A stretch of 64,000 nucleotides of DNA. It comes from Ochrobactrum sp. RH2CCR150 (lineage in GTDB: Bacteria > Pseudomonadota > Alphaproteobacteria > Rhizobiales > Rhizobiaceae). The notes under the pieces are model-generated. The model was not told the DNA's origin. It saw nothing but the letters and a program-made list of their open reading frames with translations, and ran no database searches. Location of the stretch: assembly GCA_014138095.1 (NCBI GenBank), contig JACGXE010000014.1, positions 1 to 64,000 of the forward strand. Direction: 5' to 3'. Shown here one piece after another: positions 9,008 to 17,232 of this stretch. The translations under genes and the position numbers were made by a program. Positions within the stretch are counted from its first letter, which is position 1; every line of letters starts with the position of its first letter.

Positions 9008-10333
9008 TTATTCTGCAGCCTGAACAACTTCAACATCGCGCGAACGGAGTTCGCCACCCGTTTCGGCTTGCCATCGCACGATGGCATCTGGCGGGGTCAG
9101 ATCGAAATGCTGCCTTCCCAGAAGCGAGTTGGCGATTACCGCACTGCGCCAGGCTGCCAGACTGAGCTGCGGCTCTGCAATTCCGTGGCTGTGACGCCCA
9201 GCGTTCATGACGTATATTCTGTTCTTGTTCGGTCCATCCCAAACGAGCGAGAAGTCGCGCTCGAGAACCGGGTCACCCAGCGAATTCATTGCAAGAGGCG
9301 CATGCAAGGAGTTGAGAAATTCCGGCAGAACAAAACGATAGCCTGTCGCCAAAACGAGAGCGTCAACAGTTACCGTTTCTGTCGTCTGATCAAAACCGTT
9401 ATTCATGGTCAGATGTATTTCGCCATCGGCATAATCGGCGGCAACCACATCACGATACGGACAAAGCGAAATATCAGCTTCATGGCCCGCCGAATGCTCC
9501 AGTTTCCGTTCGTACAGCCGCCGGTAGAGCTTTTTGAGCGTCGAAGCCGATATGCCGTCGCTGGCCAGCATCTGGCGCTGGGTATGCGACAGACGCAGAG
9601 GCTCTGGCAACCCATGAAAACACCCCATATAGCCCGGGGTAAATAGTTCATTGGTGAATGGTGTCGCGTCCAATGGCTCAAAATTCGGCCTGCGGCTGAT
9701 CCAGTAAATGGAAGTGTCTGGATTTGCGTCAAGAAGCGCATCGACAATCTCTGCACCACTTTGCCCTCCACCAATCACAGCAATACGCCGGGCTTTCAAC
9801 GGGCCGAGCCTCTCGGCTGCGACGCTGTTGTGAAAGAATACTCGCTGGGGAAGGCTCGCCACCCAATCAGGCATAGAAGGTTGTTTGCCAACAGCCACAG
9901 ACAGGTTGCGCGTTTTGACCTCTTCACCATTGACCCGGACACTGAAGACGCTGTCATCAAAGCGCACATCTTCAACACGAGTGTCGAAATGCAGCGATTT
10001 CAATCCTGTCGCCACCCATTCGAGATATTTGGCGAATTCACGACGCGGCACGGCCTCATATTCAGCATTCAGGAATTGATAGAAGCGCTTGTGCTTGACC
10101 AGATAGGACAGAAAACTCCACGGACTCGTGGGATTCGTTCCCGTTACGAGGTCTTTCAAAAACGATGTCTGCATCTCCGCACCCGGTAGCAACATACCGG
10201 GATGCCACGCGAAAGCCGCTCGCTTGTCGAAAAAGCGCGCTTTAATGTCCGGTATGGAGTCCAATTGGGCCGCGAGACTGAGATTGAAAGGACCAATTCC
10301 GGCACCCACAAGGTCGAGCACTTCAGAGGACAT
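9008..10333 (-). CDS. vbsO: L-ornithine N5-monooxygenase (siderophore hydroxylase)
   Basis: FAD- and NADPH-dependent hydroxylase that makes N5-hydroxyornithine, the first step of hydroxamate formation. The ATG at 10331-10333 is chosen because AGGAGA precedes it; the longer reading from 10405 adds 24 poor residues. The 441-residue form has the FAD loop GAGIGPFNLSLAAQL (residues 9-23), the FAWHPGMLLPG segment, the NADPH loop GGGQSGAEIVDALL (about 200) and the C-terminal LATGYRF motif. Members act on ornithine (PvdA, VbsO) or lysine (IucD, RhbE); ornithine is preferred here because no aerobactin-type synthetase is present and an NRPS is. The symbol is by analogy. Confidence 0.88.
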   Translation of the reverse strand: MSSEVLDLVGAGIGPFNLSLAAQLDSIPDIKARFFDKRAAFAWHPGMLLPGAEMQTSFLKDLVTGTNPTSPWSFLSYLVKHKRFYQFLNAEYEAVPRREFAKYLEWVATGLKSLHFDTRVEDVRFDDSVFSVRVNGEEVKTRNLSVAVGKQPSMPDWVASLPQRVFFHNSVAAERLGPLKARRIAVIGGGQSGAEIVDALLDANPDTSIYWISRRPNFEPLDATPFTNELFTPGYMGCFHGLPEPLRLSHTQRQMLASDGISASTLKKLYRRLYERKLEHSAGHEADISLCPYRDVVAADYADGEIHLTMNNGFDQTTETVTVDALVLATGYRFVLPEFLNSLHAPLAMNSLGDPVLERDFSLVWDGPNKNRIYVMNAGRHSHGIAEPQLSLAAWRSAVIANSLLGRQHFDLTPPDAIVRWQAETGGELRSRDVEVVQAAE

Positions 10334-10443
10334 GATGTTTCTCCTGTTAGGCAGTTTGCGAAACGCCGGGAGGACAGCCTGCTTCGCGAAACTGCAGCAC
10401 GACAAACGCGCAAGGTTTGACTAAAGCCGAGTGACACAGCCAC

Positions 10444-13400
10444 TCAAACGAGTTCGTTAGTCCTATGCAATTTGCTGACCAGCGCTTCATCGAGTCTACG
10501 CGCAAAACGCTGGTGAAAGGGAGATTTACCGATAATCGTCAGATGGTTGGTGCCATTGACGATCTCGGGTGCCGTTGCCCGGGACGAATATCGGCGCCAG
10601 TCGATGACATTGAGCGATCGAGTTAAAGAATCCTCCGCCGCAAAAGCGTGAATGCGGAAATCACTTTGCGAAAGCTTGTAGTTACGGAAGATCATCGCAT
10701 TATCGACGAGAACCCAGAACGTATGTTCCTCAGAGCCAATGTCTGGTCCGTCGACAGGCAGAACCACATCGTGTTTCACCACATGACTGAGAAACTGCTC
10801 GTAGATTTCACTGTCCATCGCTGCGAATAGCCTCTGCCAGTCATCGCGCATTGGCGCTACCGTCAGCCATTCCTGTACGCGACGGTGGGTTCGGTCACGA
10901 ACACTCTCCTCAAAGCGGGGCAGAATTCCAACAGTGAACTCCTCGTCCATATCGCAGACGTCCACCATACCAATCATGCGCAGATCGATATCGCTTCCAA
11001 GCTGCTGCGCTGCCTCATAGGCAAGCAACCCACCCCACGACCAACCAAGAAAAGCACAAGGCCTGCCCTTGGCCAGGCTCCTGACTTCCTCGGCGTAACG
11101 TGCGGTGATGTCCTCCACCCTTGTGCTCAGCGTTTTGGTTTCGCTGAGCGAATAACAAATGAACCCCGTGGCTGGTTGATCGGGGCCCAGATAATCCACG
11201 AGACGCATATATTCGCGCGTGCTCACCAGCAGTCCCGGAAAACAGTAGAGTACAGGGCGGTCGCCACTGCGGCGCAGATAAATGACGTTGACGCCAGTGT
11301 CATCACGCGCGCCGTCGAGCGCTGCAGCAAGATCACGCACTGTTGGATGGTTGAACATATCTGCAATTGTCAGCGGCCAATCTGGATAATGCGTCTTGAG
11401 CCGTGACACGATGCGAACCGCCGCAAGGGATTGCCCGCCAATATCGAAAAAGTTCTCCGTAACGCCAACATCCGGTATGTCCAGTACGTCGCGCCAGACA
11501 GTCAGAATGTCTCGCTCACGGTCATTTTCCGGTGCAATGGTTTCACGCTCTAAATACGGCGCTGGAAGGGCGGCACGATCCAGCTTGCTGTTTGGCCCCA
11601 TCGGCAATTTATCGATCAGCATGATCGTCTGCGGAACCATATAATCCGGTAGCGCAACCATGGCAGCGCGGCGCAATTCAGTGACACTGACACTTTCGCC
11701 CTCGCGCGGCTCGACATAGGCAACCAGTGACGAGCGGGCACCGTCATGATGCAGCAGGACCACAGTTTCAGCAATGCGTGGATCAGCGCTTAAGACCGCT
11801 TCAATCTCACCCGGCTCGATACGGTAACCGCGTAGCTTGATCTGATGATCGACCCGACCGGCAAACTCGACAATGCCGTCCTCACGCCATCGGCCGAGAT
11901 CGCCGGATTTATACATTCGACCCGCGCCTGACGCGAAAGGATCAGGAATGAACCGCTCTTCCGTCAGATCCGGGCGTCCCTGATAACCACGGGCAAGGCC
12001 GCTGCCGCCAATATGAATCTCGCCGACGACACCGACCGGAACCGGGGCCAGATCCTCATCAAGAATGTAAATTCTGCGATCACCAACCCCTCGCCCGATT
12101 GGTGCCACAGTGCCCTCAAAGCGAGTTCCCAACGGAATCTTCCAGATCATGGGCGTCATGATGGTTTCTGTCGGGCCATAACCATTGATGAGGAGCGGAG
12201 CCTGAAGATTATCGTTGATCATATCGAAGACGGCGCGCGGCAGTGCCTCGCCGCCAAATGAATACAACCGCAATCCCGGTATATCAGGATGCTCGCTCGC
12301 ATACTCGGCCAGCCCGCGCACATAACTTGTCGGTAAGCTGGCATTATTGACACCGTGCTTGCGCATCAGCGCGAAAGCCTCGTCCGGGGTTGCAAGCTTG
12401 TCGGATGTCAGAATTACGCCGCCGCCAGCCATCAGCGGCACCATCCAGCGTTCGTGCCCACCATCGGATGTGAACGGTAAGACCGGATATTCACATGATT
12501 CCTCGCTCATCTCGTAAATGCGCAAAGTGGCCTTGCAGTGATGCGCCAGCGGACCCTGTTCGACGGCCACACCTTTCGGTACCCCGGTTGAACCCGATGT
12601 GTAGATGACATAGGCAAGCTGATCCGGCCTAATTGTCGATGTCGGTGGCTTGTCGCTTTCCAGCGACAGGTCTATCCCATCAATATCCAGTTTCGGCACA
12701 ACGACATCCTGCGGAAGACTTTCGCGGAAGCGTTTGCGCGTGATAACCAGCGAAAGGCCCGGCGCAGAAAGAATATGCCGGTTGCGGGCTTCAGGGTGAT
12801 CCGGCTCAACGGGCGTGAACGCCCCTCCGGCTTTCATAACCGCCAGAATCGCTACGATGGCATCAATGGATTTATCGAGCGCCACCGCCACACGTTTTTC
12901 CGGCCCGATCCCCAAGGCAATCAGATGATGGGCAAGGCGATTGGCTGAAGCCTCCAACTCACCATGGGTGACGGAGCGGTCACCTTGTGCAACCGCAAAC
13001 GCGTCAGGCCGTCGCGATGCCTGTGCCGCGATGACTTCATGCACTGGCACACCGTCATCCTGCTGCGGTTGGTCAGGATATGGCGCGGACAACCGTTCCA
13101 GTTCCGCTTGCGAAACAAACGGGGTATTTCGAATAAGTGGAGTCGGGGCGCTACCCAGATGGTCAAGAGCAATTTTCAGATCATCGGCAAACCGCGCCAC
13201 ATGCCTGAGGGACTGCTTTTGCGGATCGAAGCCAAAGGTTATTTTGAAACTACCATCGCTTCCGGGACGTACAGTCATCACCAGTTCAGCATCGCGGCGC
13301 GCTGGCGGTTCGATGATGACGCGCGTGGACGTGTCGTCGAGAGAGTATGCCGATCGCAGATCGAGAATGGTTCTGGCGAGCGCCGTGGTTTCGAAGCTTT

Positions 13401-14400
13401 CGTCCCGGCGTAGCAGGCTATCGGCCAGTGTTTCGAACGGAATAAAATTTTGTCGAGAGGCAGCAATCTCCCGTTCGAAATGCTGTCCCGTCTCCTGAAA
13501 TGTCATGCTGCCATTGATTTCGCCGACGACAATCAGAATGTCTTCGGTTCTCATCGCCACACCGGCAGCCGTCGCCCTGGTAGCCAAGCCGATCCGTTGC
13601 GTCCCAGAGCCCGAATAACGCCGCAGTACCACGGCCAAGCCGGTCAACAGATCAGTTTCAAGCCTCCCTTTCGATACCGAACTATCCAGCCGAACCCGTG
13701 TTTCTATTTCCGTCCAACTGCCCGGCTCAGACCCTTCAGGCATTACCGGAGTGAGAACCGCGATATTCTCCTGCCCTCCGAGACGATCAAACCAGAAATC
13801 GACCTTGTCGGCCGTGGGCGTGCGCGCTGCATCTTGCTTGAAAGACCATGATGTGGACGGAGCCTTTACGGTCTCACCAGAACCTGTTCGTAAGGATCTG
13901 GTAAAATCTTCGGCCAGTTGTCCCAGTGTTGCGCTGTCAGCAACAATTGCATGAAGGGAGAACAGCACTCCAACGGCCTTGTCTCCGCGTTTGAATAAGT
14001 AGAACCGCGCAGGATTTTCCTGCTCGAGATCGATGTGCCGGTCGCGTTCCGAGCGCGCCACAGCCCGCACCACATCATCAGTATCAGCACCGTCTGCCAC
14101 TTGGTGCTCGACAATGTCGAACCCGCCGGCGTCAGGTACATGCTGATAAACCACACCGCCCGGCTTGAGCTCAAATCGACGCGTGATGAGCGGGTGTCTC
14201 GCGCACAACTGCGCTAATCTTTTTGCGGCAAAATCTGCGTCTATATCGACCAGGGCCAGCCCCAGCATCTGGCGACCATAAATGCTTTCATTTCCGATAG
14301 CCGACAATAGCCAGATGCGCGACTGTGTCGATGACAGCGGCCACTCAGATGCAATCTGATGATTGCTATTCAATTCAATTATTTTACGGTCGATATTCAT
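10444..14400 (-). CDS. vbsS: Single-module NRPS, C-A-T-TE (VbsS-like siderophore synthetase)
   Basis: Non-ribosomal peptide synthetase of 1318 residues. Domains in order: condensation-like (about 15-440), adenylation (about 455-945), carrier (about 955-1030) and thioesterase (about 1045-1318). Adenylation motifs are clear: IYTSGSTGVPKG (599-610), NGYGPTE (739-745), KSGDLGRW (831-838), KLRGYRIEPGEIE (855-867), NSKLDRAALP. The carrier site is DIGGQSL with Ser991, and the thioesterase nucleophile is Ser1121 in GWSWGG. The condensation active site reads HAIVADS (150-156), lacking the second His of HHxxxDG. A single module with a terminal TE suits iterative cyclo-oligomerisation of one monomer, as for vicibactin. 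The ATG is preceded by AGGATG; downstream lie hydroxylase and transferase genes. Confidence 0.92.
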   Translation of the reverse strand: MNIDRKIIELNSNHQIASEWPLSSTQSRIWLLSAIGNESIYGRQMLGLALVDIDADFAAKRLAQLCARHPLITRRFELKPGGVVYQHVPDAGGFDIVEHQVADGADTDDVVRAVARSERDRHIDLEQENPARFYLFKRGDKAVGVLFSLHAIVADSATLGQLAEDFTRSLRTGSGETVKAPSTSWSFKQDAARTPTADKVDFWFDRLGGQENIAVLTPVMPEGSEPGSWTEIETRVRLDSSVSKGRLETDLLTGLAVVLRRYSGSGTQRIGLATRATAAGVAMRTEDILIVVGEINGSMTFQETGQHFEREIAASRQNFIPFETLADSLLRRDESFETTALARTILDLRSAYSLDDTSTRVIIEPPARRDAELVMTVRPGSDGSFKITFGFDPQKQSLRHVARFADDLKIALDHLGSAPTPLIRNTPFVSQAELERLSAPYPDQPQQDDGVPVHEVIAAQASRRPDAFAVAQGDRSVTHGELEASANRLAHHLIALGIGPEKRVAVALDKSIDAIVAILAVMKAGGAFTPVEPDHPEARNRHILSAPGLSLVITRKRFRESLPQDVVVPKLDIDGIDLSLESDKPPTSTIRPDQLAYVIYTSGSTGVPKGVAVEQGPLAHHCKATLRIYEMSEESCEYPVLPFTSDGGHERWMVPLMAGGGVILTSDKLATPDEAFALMRKHGVNNASLPTSYVRGLAEYASEHPDIPGLRLYSFGGEALPRAVFDMINDNLQAPLLINGYGPTETIMTPMIWKIPLGTRFEGTVAPIGRGVGDRRIYILDEDLAPVPVGVVGEIHIGGSGLARGYQGRPDLTEERFIPDPFASGAGRMYKSGDLGRWREDGIVEFAGRVDHQIKLRGYRIEPGEIEAVLSADPRIAETVVLLHHDGARSSLVAYVEPREGESVSVTELRRAAMVALPDYMVPQTIMLIDKLPMGPNSKLDRAALPAPYLERETIAPENDRERDILTVWRDVLDIPDVGVTENFFDIGGQSLAAVRIVSRLKTHYPDWPLTIADMFNHPTVRDLAAALDGARDDTGVNVIYLRRSGDRPVLYCFPGLLVSTREYMRLVDYLGPDQPATGFICYSLSETKTLSTRVEDITARYAEEVRSLAKGRPCAFLGWSWGGLLAYEAAQQLGSDIDLRMIGMVDVCDMDEEFTVGILPRFEESVRDRTHRRVQEWLTVAPMRDDWQRLFAAMDSEIYEQFLSHVVKHDVVLPVDGPDIGSEEHTFWVLVDNAMIFRNYKLSQSDFRIHAFAAEDSLTRSLNVIDWRRYSSRATAPEIVNGTNHLTIIGKSPFHQRFARRLDEALVSKLHRTNELV

Positions 14401-14704
14401 ATTGTTTTCATCCTAAGATAAAACAAAAGATATTCTCATCAGAATGATTCTCTGGAGAAATAATTCAATTTTCCAATCATTTTTTGATCAACACTTGATG
14501 AAAGTCACATGCTATATTCTCCATTGCTTTCCTGATGTTCGATAGACGAATGAGATAAATGAAAATTCAAATTTTTTATTCGTAAAAATTTCCATCTTTT
14601 CTCTGAATTTATTGATCGCTCAATCGTCTCTTTGGAGAACTAATCACAGACGACCAATTCGTCGTCATGGGCGACGCGCCAATTGAATTCCTGATGTTGG
14701 AGAA
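14401..14704. promoter_or_regulatory. Divergent siderophore promoter region with overlapping dyads
   Basis: AT-rich 304-bp gap between the divergently transcribed NRPS and acyltransferase genes. Near the NRPS start it has two overlapping inverted repeats that share one arm: ATTCT (14432-14436), AGAAT (14441-14445), ATTCT (14447-14451). The geometry recalls overlapping Fur-family dyads. The word TATTCTCATCA (14431-14441) recurs exactly at 34785-34795, upstream of the second siderophore receptor. I infer an iron-responsive or sigma-dependent control site; the actual regulator (Fur/Mur, RirA, Irr or ECF sigma) cannot be told from the sequence. Confidence 0.5.
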
Positions 14705-15874
14705 ATGACGATGGATACATCGCCAGCAAGAGAATATTCCTTCTACATGGGAGGCGAGAGCAGCATGCGACTGCGCCTGCCAGCATCGGGCTTCACCAGC
14801 CATGCGAGCGCAGTTGATACTCGAACGCCGACGCTCTTTGGACATGTTACAGCGACTGCAAATAGCTTCAGCGTAAAGCGCAACGATGAGAATATTGCCG
14901 CGGGCGCATTCTCATTTGCGAGCAGCCCTAATCTTGATTTCGAGACCTTGCCACCAGCATCCACAGAGGTTAAAAGCGCAGTTCTTGCTGTACTGGAAGC
15001 GCTTTTTACATGCCACCCGGATCTGCCTTGCGTAAAGCTGACCCTACCTGCTTACTATGACGCCACAAACCTTCTAGCTATAGGTGCGCTGGAACAGAGC
15101 GAGGATGGATTCACCTCCCGCCCGGAACTCCTTTTCCAGCTCGCACAACTTTGGCTTGGAGAGCCCCATCATAGCTATCCAGCTGTATCAACGATAACCA
15201 AAGGTATTCACCACCCGGTACGCCCGCCGAAGCCGCACGGCACCGTCTATCGGCGCCATATTCCCTGGATCGACAAGGTCCTGTCCTTTCACGTAGCCAA
15301 TCTGGAAAGCGATCTGGAGCATTTTCATCGCTGGATGAATGATCCCCGTGTTTCTGCAATTTGGGAGGACCAGGGCAGCCTCGATTATCACCGCGATTTC
15401 CTCAATGGACGGCTGACTGATCCGCGTACACTACCCCTAATAGGGACTTTTGACGGCATCCCCTTCGGGTATTTCGAGCTTTACTGGGCAAAGGAAGACC
15501 GGCTTGGTCCCTATTATGAGGCGGACCCATATGATCGGGGCTGGCATGTTGCGATTGGCGAAGACGCCTTTCGCGGCAAGGCTTTCGTCAGTGCCTGGCT
15601 ACCTTCCCTGATGCACTACATGTTTCTCGCGGATTCTCGAACAAGCCGGATCGTCGGAGAACCTGTCCATCATCATCAGCAGCAAATCCGTAATCTCGAC
15701 AGGTCCGGCTTTGCCAAAATCAAGCATGTCCAGTTTCCCCATAAGAAGGCGCTCCTGGTCATGTTGTTGCGCGAACGCTTTTTTGCAGACCGACTGCTAT
15801 CTCCCGACCTCGGTAGCCTGATCGATGAGCAGGGACAGCCGGTTATTGGCTCCTTGTCCCGCGATGCGGGTTGA
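14705..15874 (+). CDS. vbsA: IucB/VbsA-like hydroxyornithine acyltransferase
   Basis: Predicted acyl-CoA transferase that acylates the N5-hydroxyl-amine of hydroxyornithine. The 389-residue protein has a variable N-terminal half and a C-terminal siderophore-type GNAT domain (about 200-375) with the typical run WEDQGSLDYHRDFL, PFGYFELYWAKEDRLGPYY, GWHVAIGEDAFRGKAF and the late FPHKKALLVMLLRERFF. These are the hallmarks of the IucB/RhbD/VbsA acyltransferase family. In the vicibactin pathway VbsA uses (R)-3-hydroxybutyryl-CoA; the acetoacetyl-CoA reductase gene in the same island supports that donor. ATG at 14705 follows GGAGA closely; the next ATG at 14711 is better spaced and may be the true start. 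Its stop overlaps the region of the next gene. Confidence 0.88.
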   Translation: MTMDTSPAREYSFYMGGESSMRLRLPASGFTSHASAVDTRTPTLFGHVTATANSFSVKRNDENIAAGAFSFASSPNLDFETLPPASTEVKSAVLAVLEALFTCHPDLPCVKLTLPAYYDATNLLAIGALEQSEDGFTSRPELLFQLAQLWLGEPHHSYPAVSTITKGIHHPVRPPKPHGTVYRRHIPWIDKVLSFHVANLESDLEHFHRWMNDPRVSAIWEDQGSLDYHRDFLNGRLTDPRTLPLIGTFDGIPFGYFELYWAKEDRLGPYYEADPYDRGWHVAIGEDAFRGKAFVSAWLPSLMHYMFLADSRTSRIVGEPVHHHQQQIRNLDRSGFAKIKHVQFPHKKALLVMLLRERFFADRLLSPDLGSLIDEQGQPVIGSLSRDAG

Positions 15875-15924
15875 ACGCCGGAAACGAACATCCGCGACCC
15901 AATTTCTGCTTTGCGAGGATAATC

Positions 15925-17106
15925 ATGAACGAAACGCCGAAATTCGATGACCAGCACACAATTATTCCAAACAGTTTTACTTCCATACGCGACGACCCGT
16001 TCGACGCTGCCGTGCCGCCTATCTACCAGACATCCCTGTTTTTGTTCGACAACTATGCAGAACTGGAAGCGGTCTTCGCAGGCCGGTCGCCAAAGCCCAT
16101 TTATTCGCGCGGCGACAACCCAACGGTTCGCCTGCTTGAACAGCGGATTGCGGAAATGGAGGGTGCCGAAGATGCGCGCGCCTTTTCCAGTGGTATGGGC
16201 GCAATCGCGGCAACGATCCTCGCCTTTGTCAATCCCGGCGACCGTATTGTGACCGTCCGCCACGTCTATAGCGATGCGTTCCGTTTCTTTGAAAAAGTGC
16301 TGAAGCGCTTCGGCGTTCATGTCGAGTACATTGATGGTAGAGATACCGAGCGTATGATCGAAGCGCTGCCTGGTGCGCGTCTGGCTTATCTCGAAAGCCC
16401 CACATCAATGGTTTTTGAGCTGCAGGATCTGCAAACCATCGCGGAAGCTGCCCGCAAAAATGGCGTTCTGACAATCGTCGATAATTCCTGGGCGACCCCT
16501 CTTTTCCAGAATCCTCTGGCAATCGGCATTGATCTCGTCATCCACGCCGCTTCCAAATATTTGGGGGGGCAGAGCGATACGGTCGCCGGACTGGTCGCCG
16601 GACCGCGCGCACTGATTGATCGCGTCAACGCGGAAATCTTTCCCTATACCGGCGCAAAGCTGGCACCGTTTGAAGCATGGTTGGTGCTGCGCAATCTCGA
16701 AACACTTCCCCTGCGGATGCGTCATCATCATGAGGCTGGCTTAGAAGTTGCGCAATGGCTGCAAGCCTCGAGCACGATCGCTAACGTTATGCATCCGGCT
16801 TTCACGGACCATCCCGGCAGAAATAGTCTTTCCGGCTTTGGTGGCCTGTTTTCCTTCGAGGTGACAGATGCGGTGGATATTCCCACCTTCGTCGATGCGC
16901 TGAAAATCATTCGTATCGGGGTAAGCTGGGGCGGCCCTGAAAGTCTGGTTGTTCCAGCAAAAGCCGCACTCAGCATTTCGCCCGAAACCAATGTCTTCGC
17001 ACGCTTTGGTGTCAGCGAACGCACCATCCGATTGAACGTTGGTCTTCACAAAGCACAGGATCTCATCGAAGATCTCGATCAGGCACTGAAAGCGGCTAAT
17101 CGTTGA
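15925..17106 (+). CDS. vbsL: PLP-dependent Cys/Met-metabolism-family enzyme (VbsL-like)
   Basis: Fold type I PLP enzyme of the cystathionine gamma-synthase/O-acetylhomoserine sulfhydrylase family, about 393 residues from the ATG at 15925, which has GAGGA at good distance; an upstream TTG at 15871 overlapping the previous stop is less likely. The PLP lysine is in SKYLGGQSD (Lys211 in this numbering), the cofactor-phosphate region is SSGMGAI, and the PLP-ring Asp is in IVDNSW. It directly follows the acyltransferase gene on the same strand. As I recall, the rhizobial vicibactin enzyme VbsL is a PLP-dependent epimerase giving the D-ornithine unit; the NRPS here has no epimerisation domain, so that role is plausible. 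A sulfur-amino-acid role remains an alternative. Confidence 0.82.
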   Translation: MNETPKFDDQHTIIPNSFTSIRDDPFDAAVPPIYQTSLFLFDNYAELEAVFAGRSPKPIYSRGDNPTVRLLEQRIAEMEGAEDARAFSSGMGAIAATILAFVNPGDRIVTVRHVYSDAFRFFEKVLKRFGVHVEYIDGRDTERMIEALPGARLAYLESPTSMVFELQDLQTIAEAARKNGVLTIVDNSWATPLFQNPLAIGIDLVIHAASKYLGGQSDTVAGLVAGPRALIDRVNAEIFPYTGAKLAPFEAWLVLRNLETLPLRMRHHHEAGLEVAQWLQASSTIANVMHPAFTDHPGRNSLSGFGGLFSFEVTDAVDIPTFVDALKIIRIGVSWGGPESLVVPAKAALSISPETNVFARFGVSERTIRLNVGLHKAQDLIEDLDQALKAANR

Positions 17107-17195
17107 TCGACTGCTGGTTCCCCGATAAGGATGCCATATTTGCATAGCCACCAATGCACATCGGTCGCTAAGCAAGTCCAAGACCGAGATTGCGC

Positions 17196-17225
17196 CGCCG
17201 ATCTGAATCCGTTTCAGTATCGGCG
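17196..17225. terminator. Hairpin between convergent genes
   Basis: A strong stem-loop: CGCCGAT-CTGAA (17196-17207), loop TCCGT, TTCAG (17213-17217), one bulged T, ATCGGCG (17219-17225). It lies between the PLP enzyme gene (ends 17106, +) and the oxidoreductase gene (ends 17233, -), where a bidirectional stop is expected. There is no T-run after it, so it may work with Rho or only protect 3' ends. Confidence 0.5.
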
Positions 17226-17232
17226 CCACACA

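Noticed and set aside
12964-13413. Plus-strand frames inside the NRPS gene (for example 149 codons)
   Set aside because: All overlap the conserved condensation and adenylation domains on the opposite strand and have no motif of their own.
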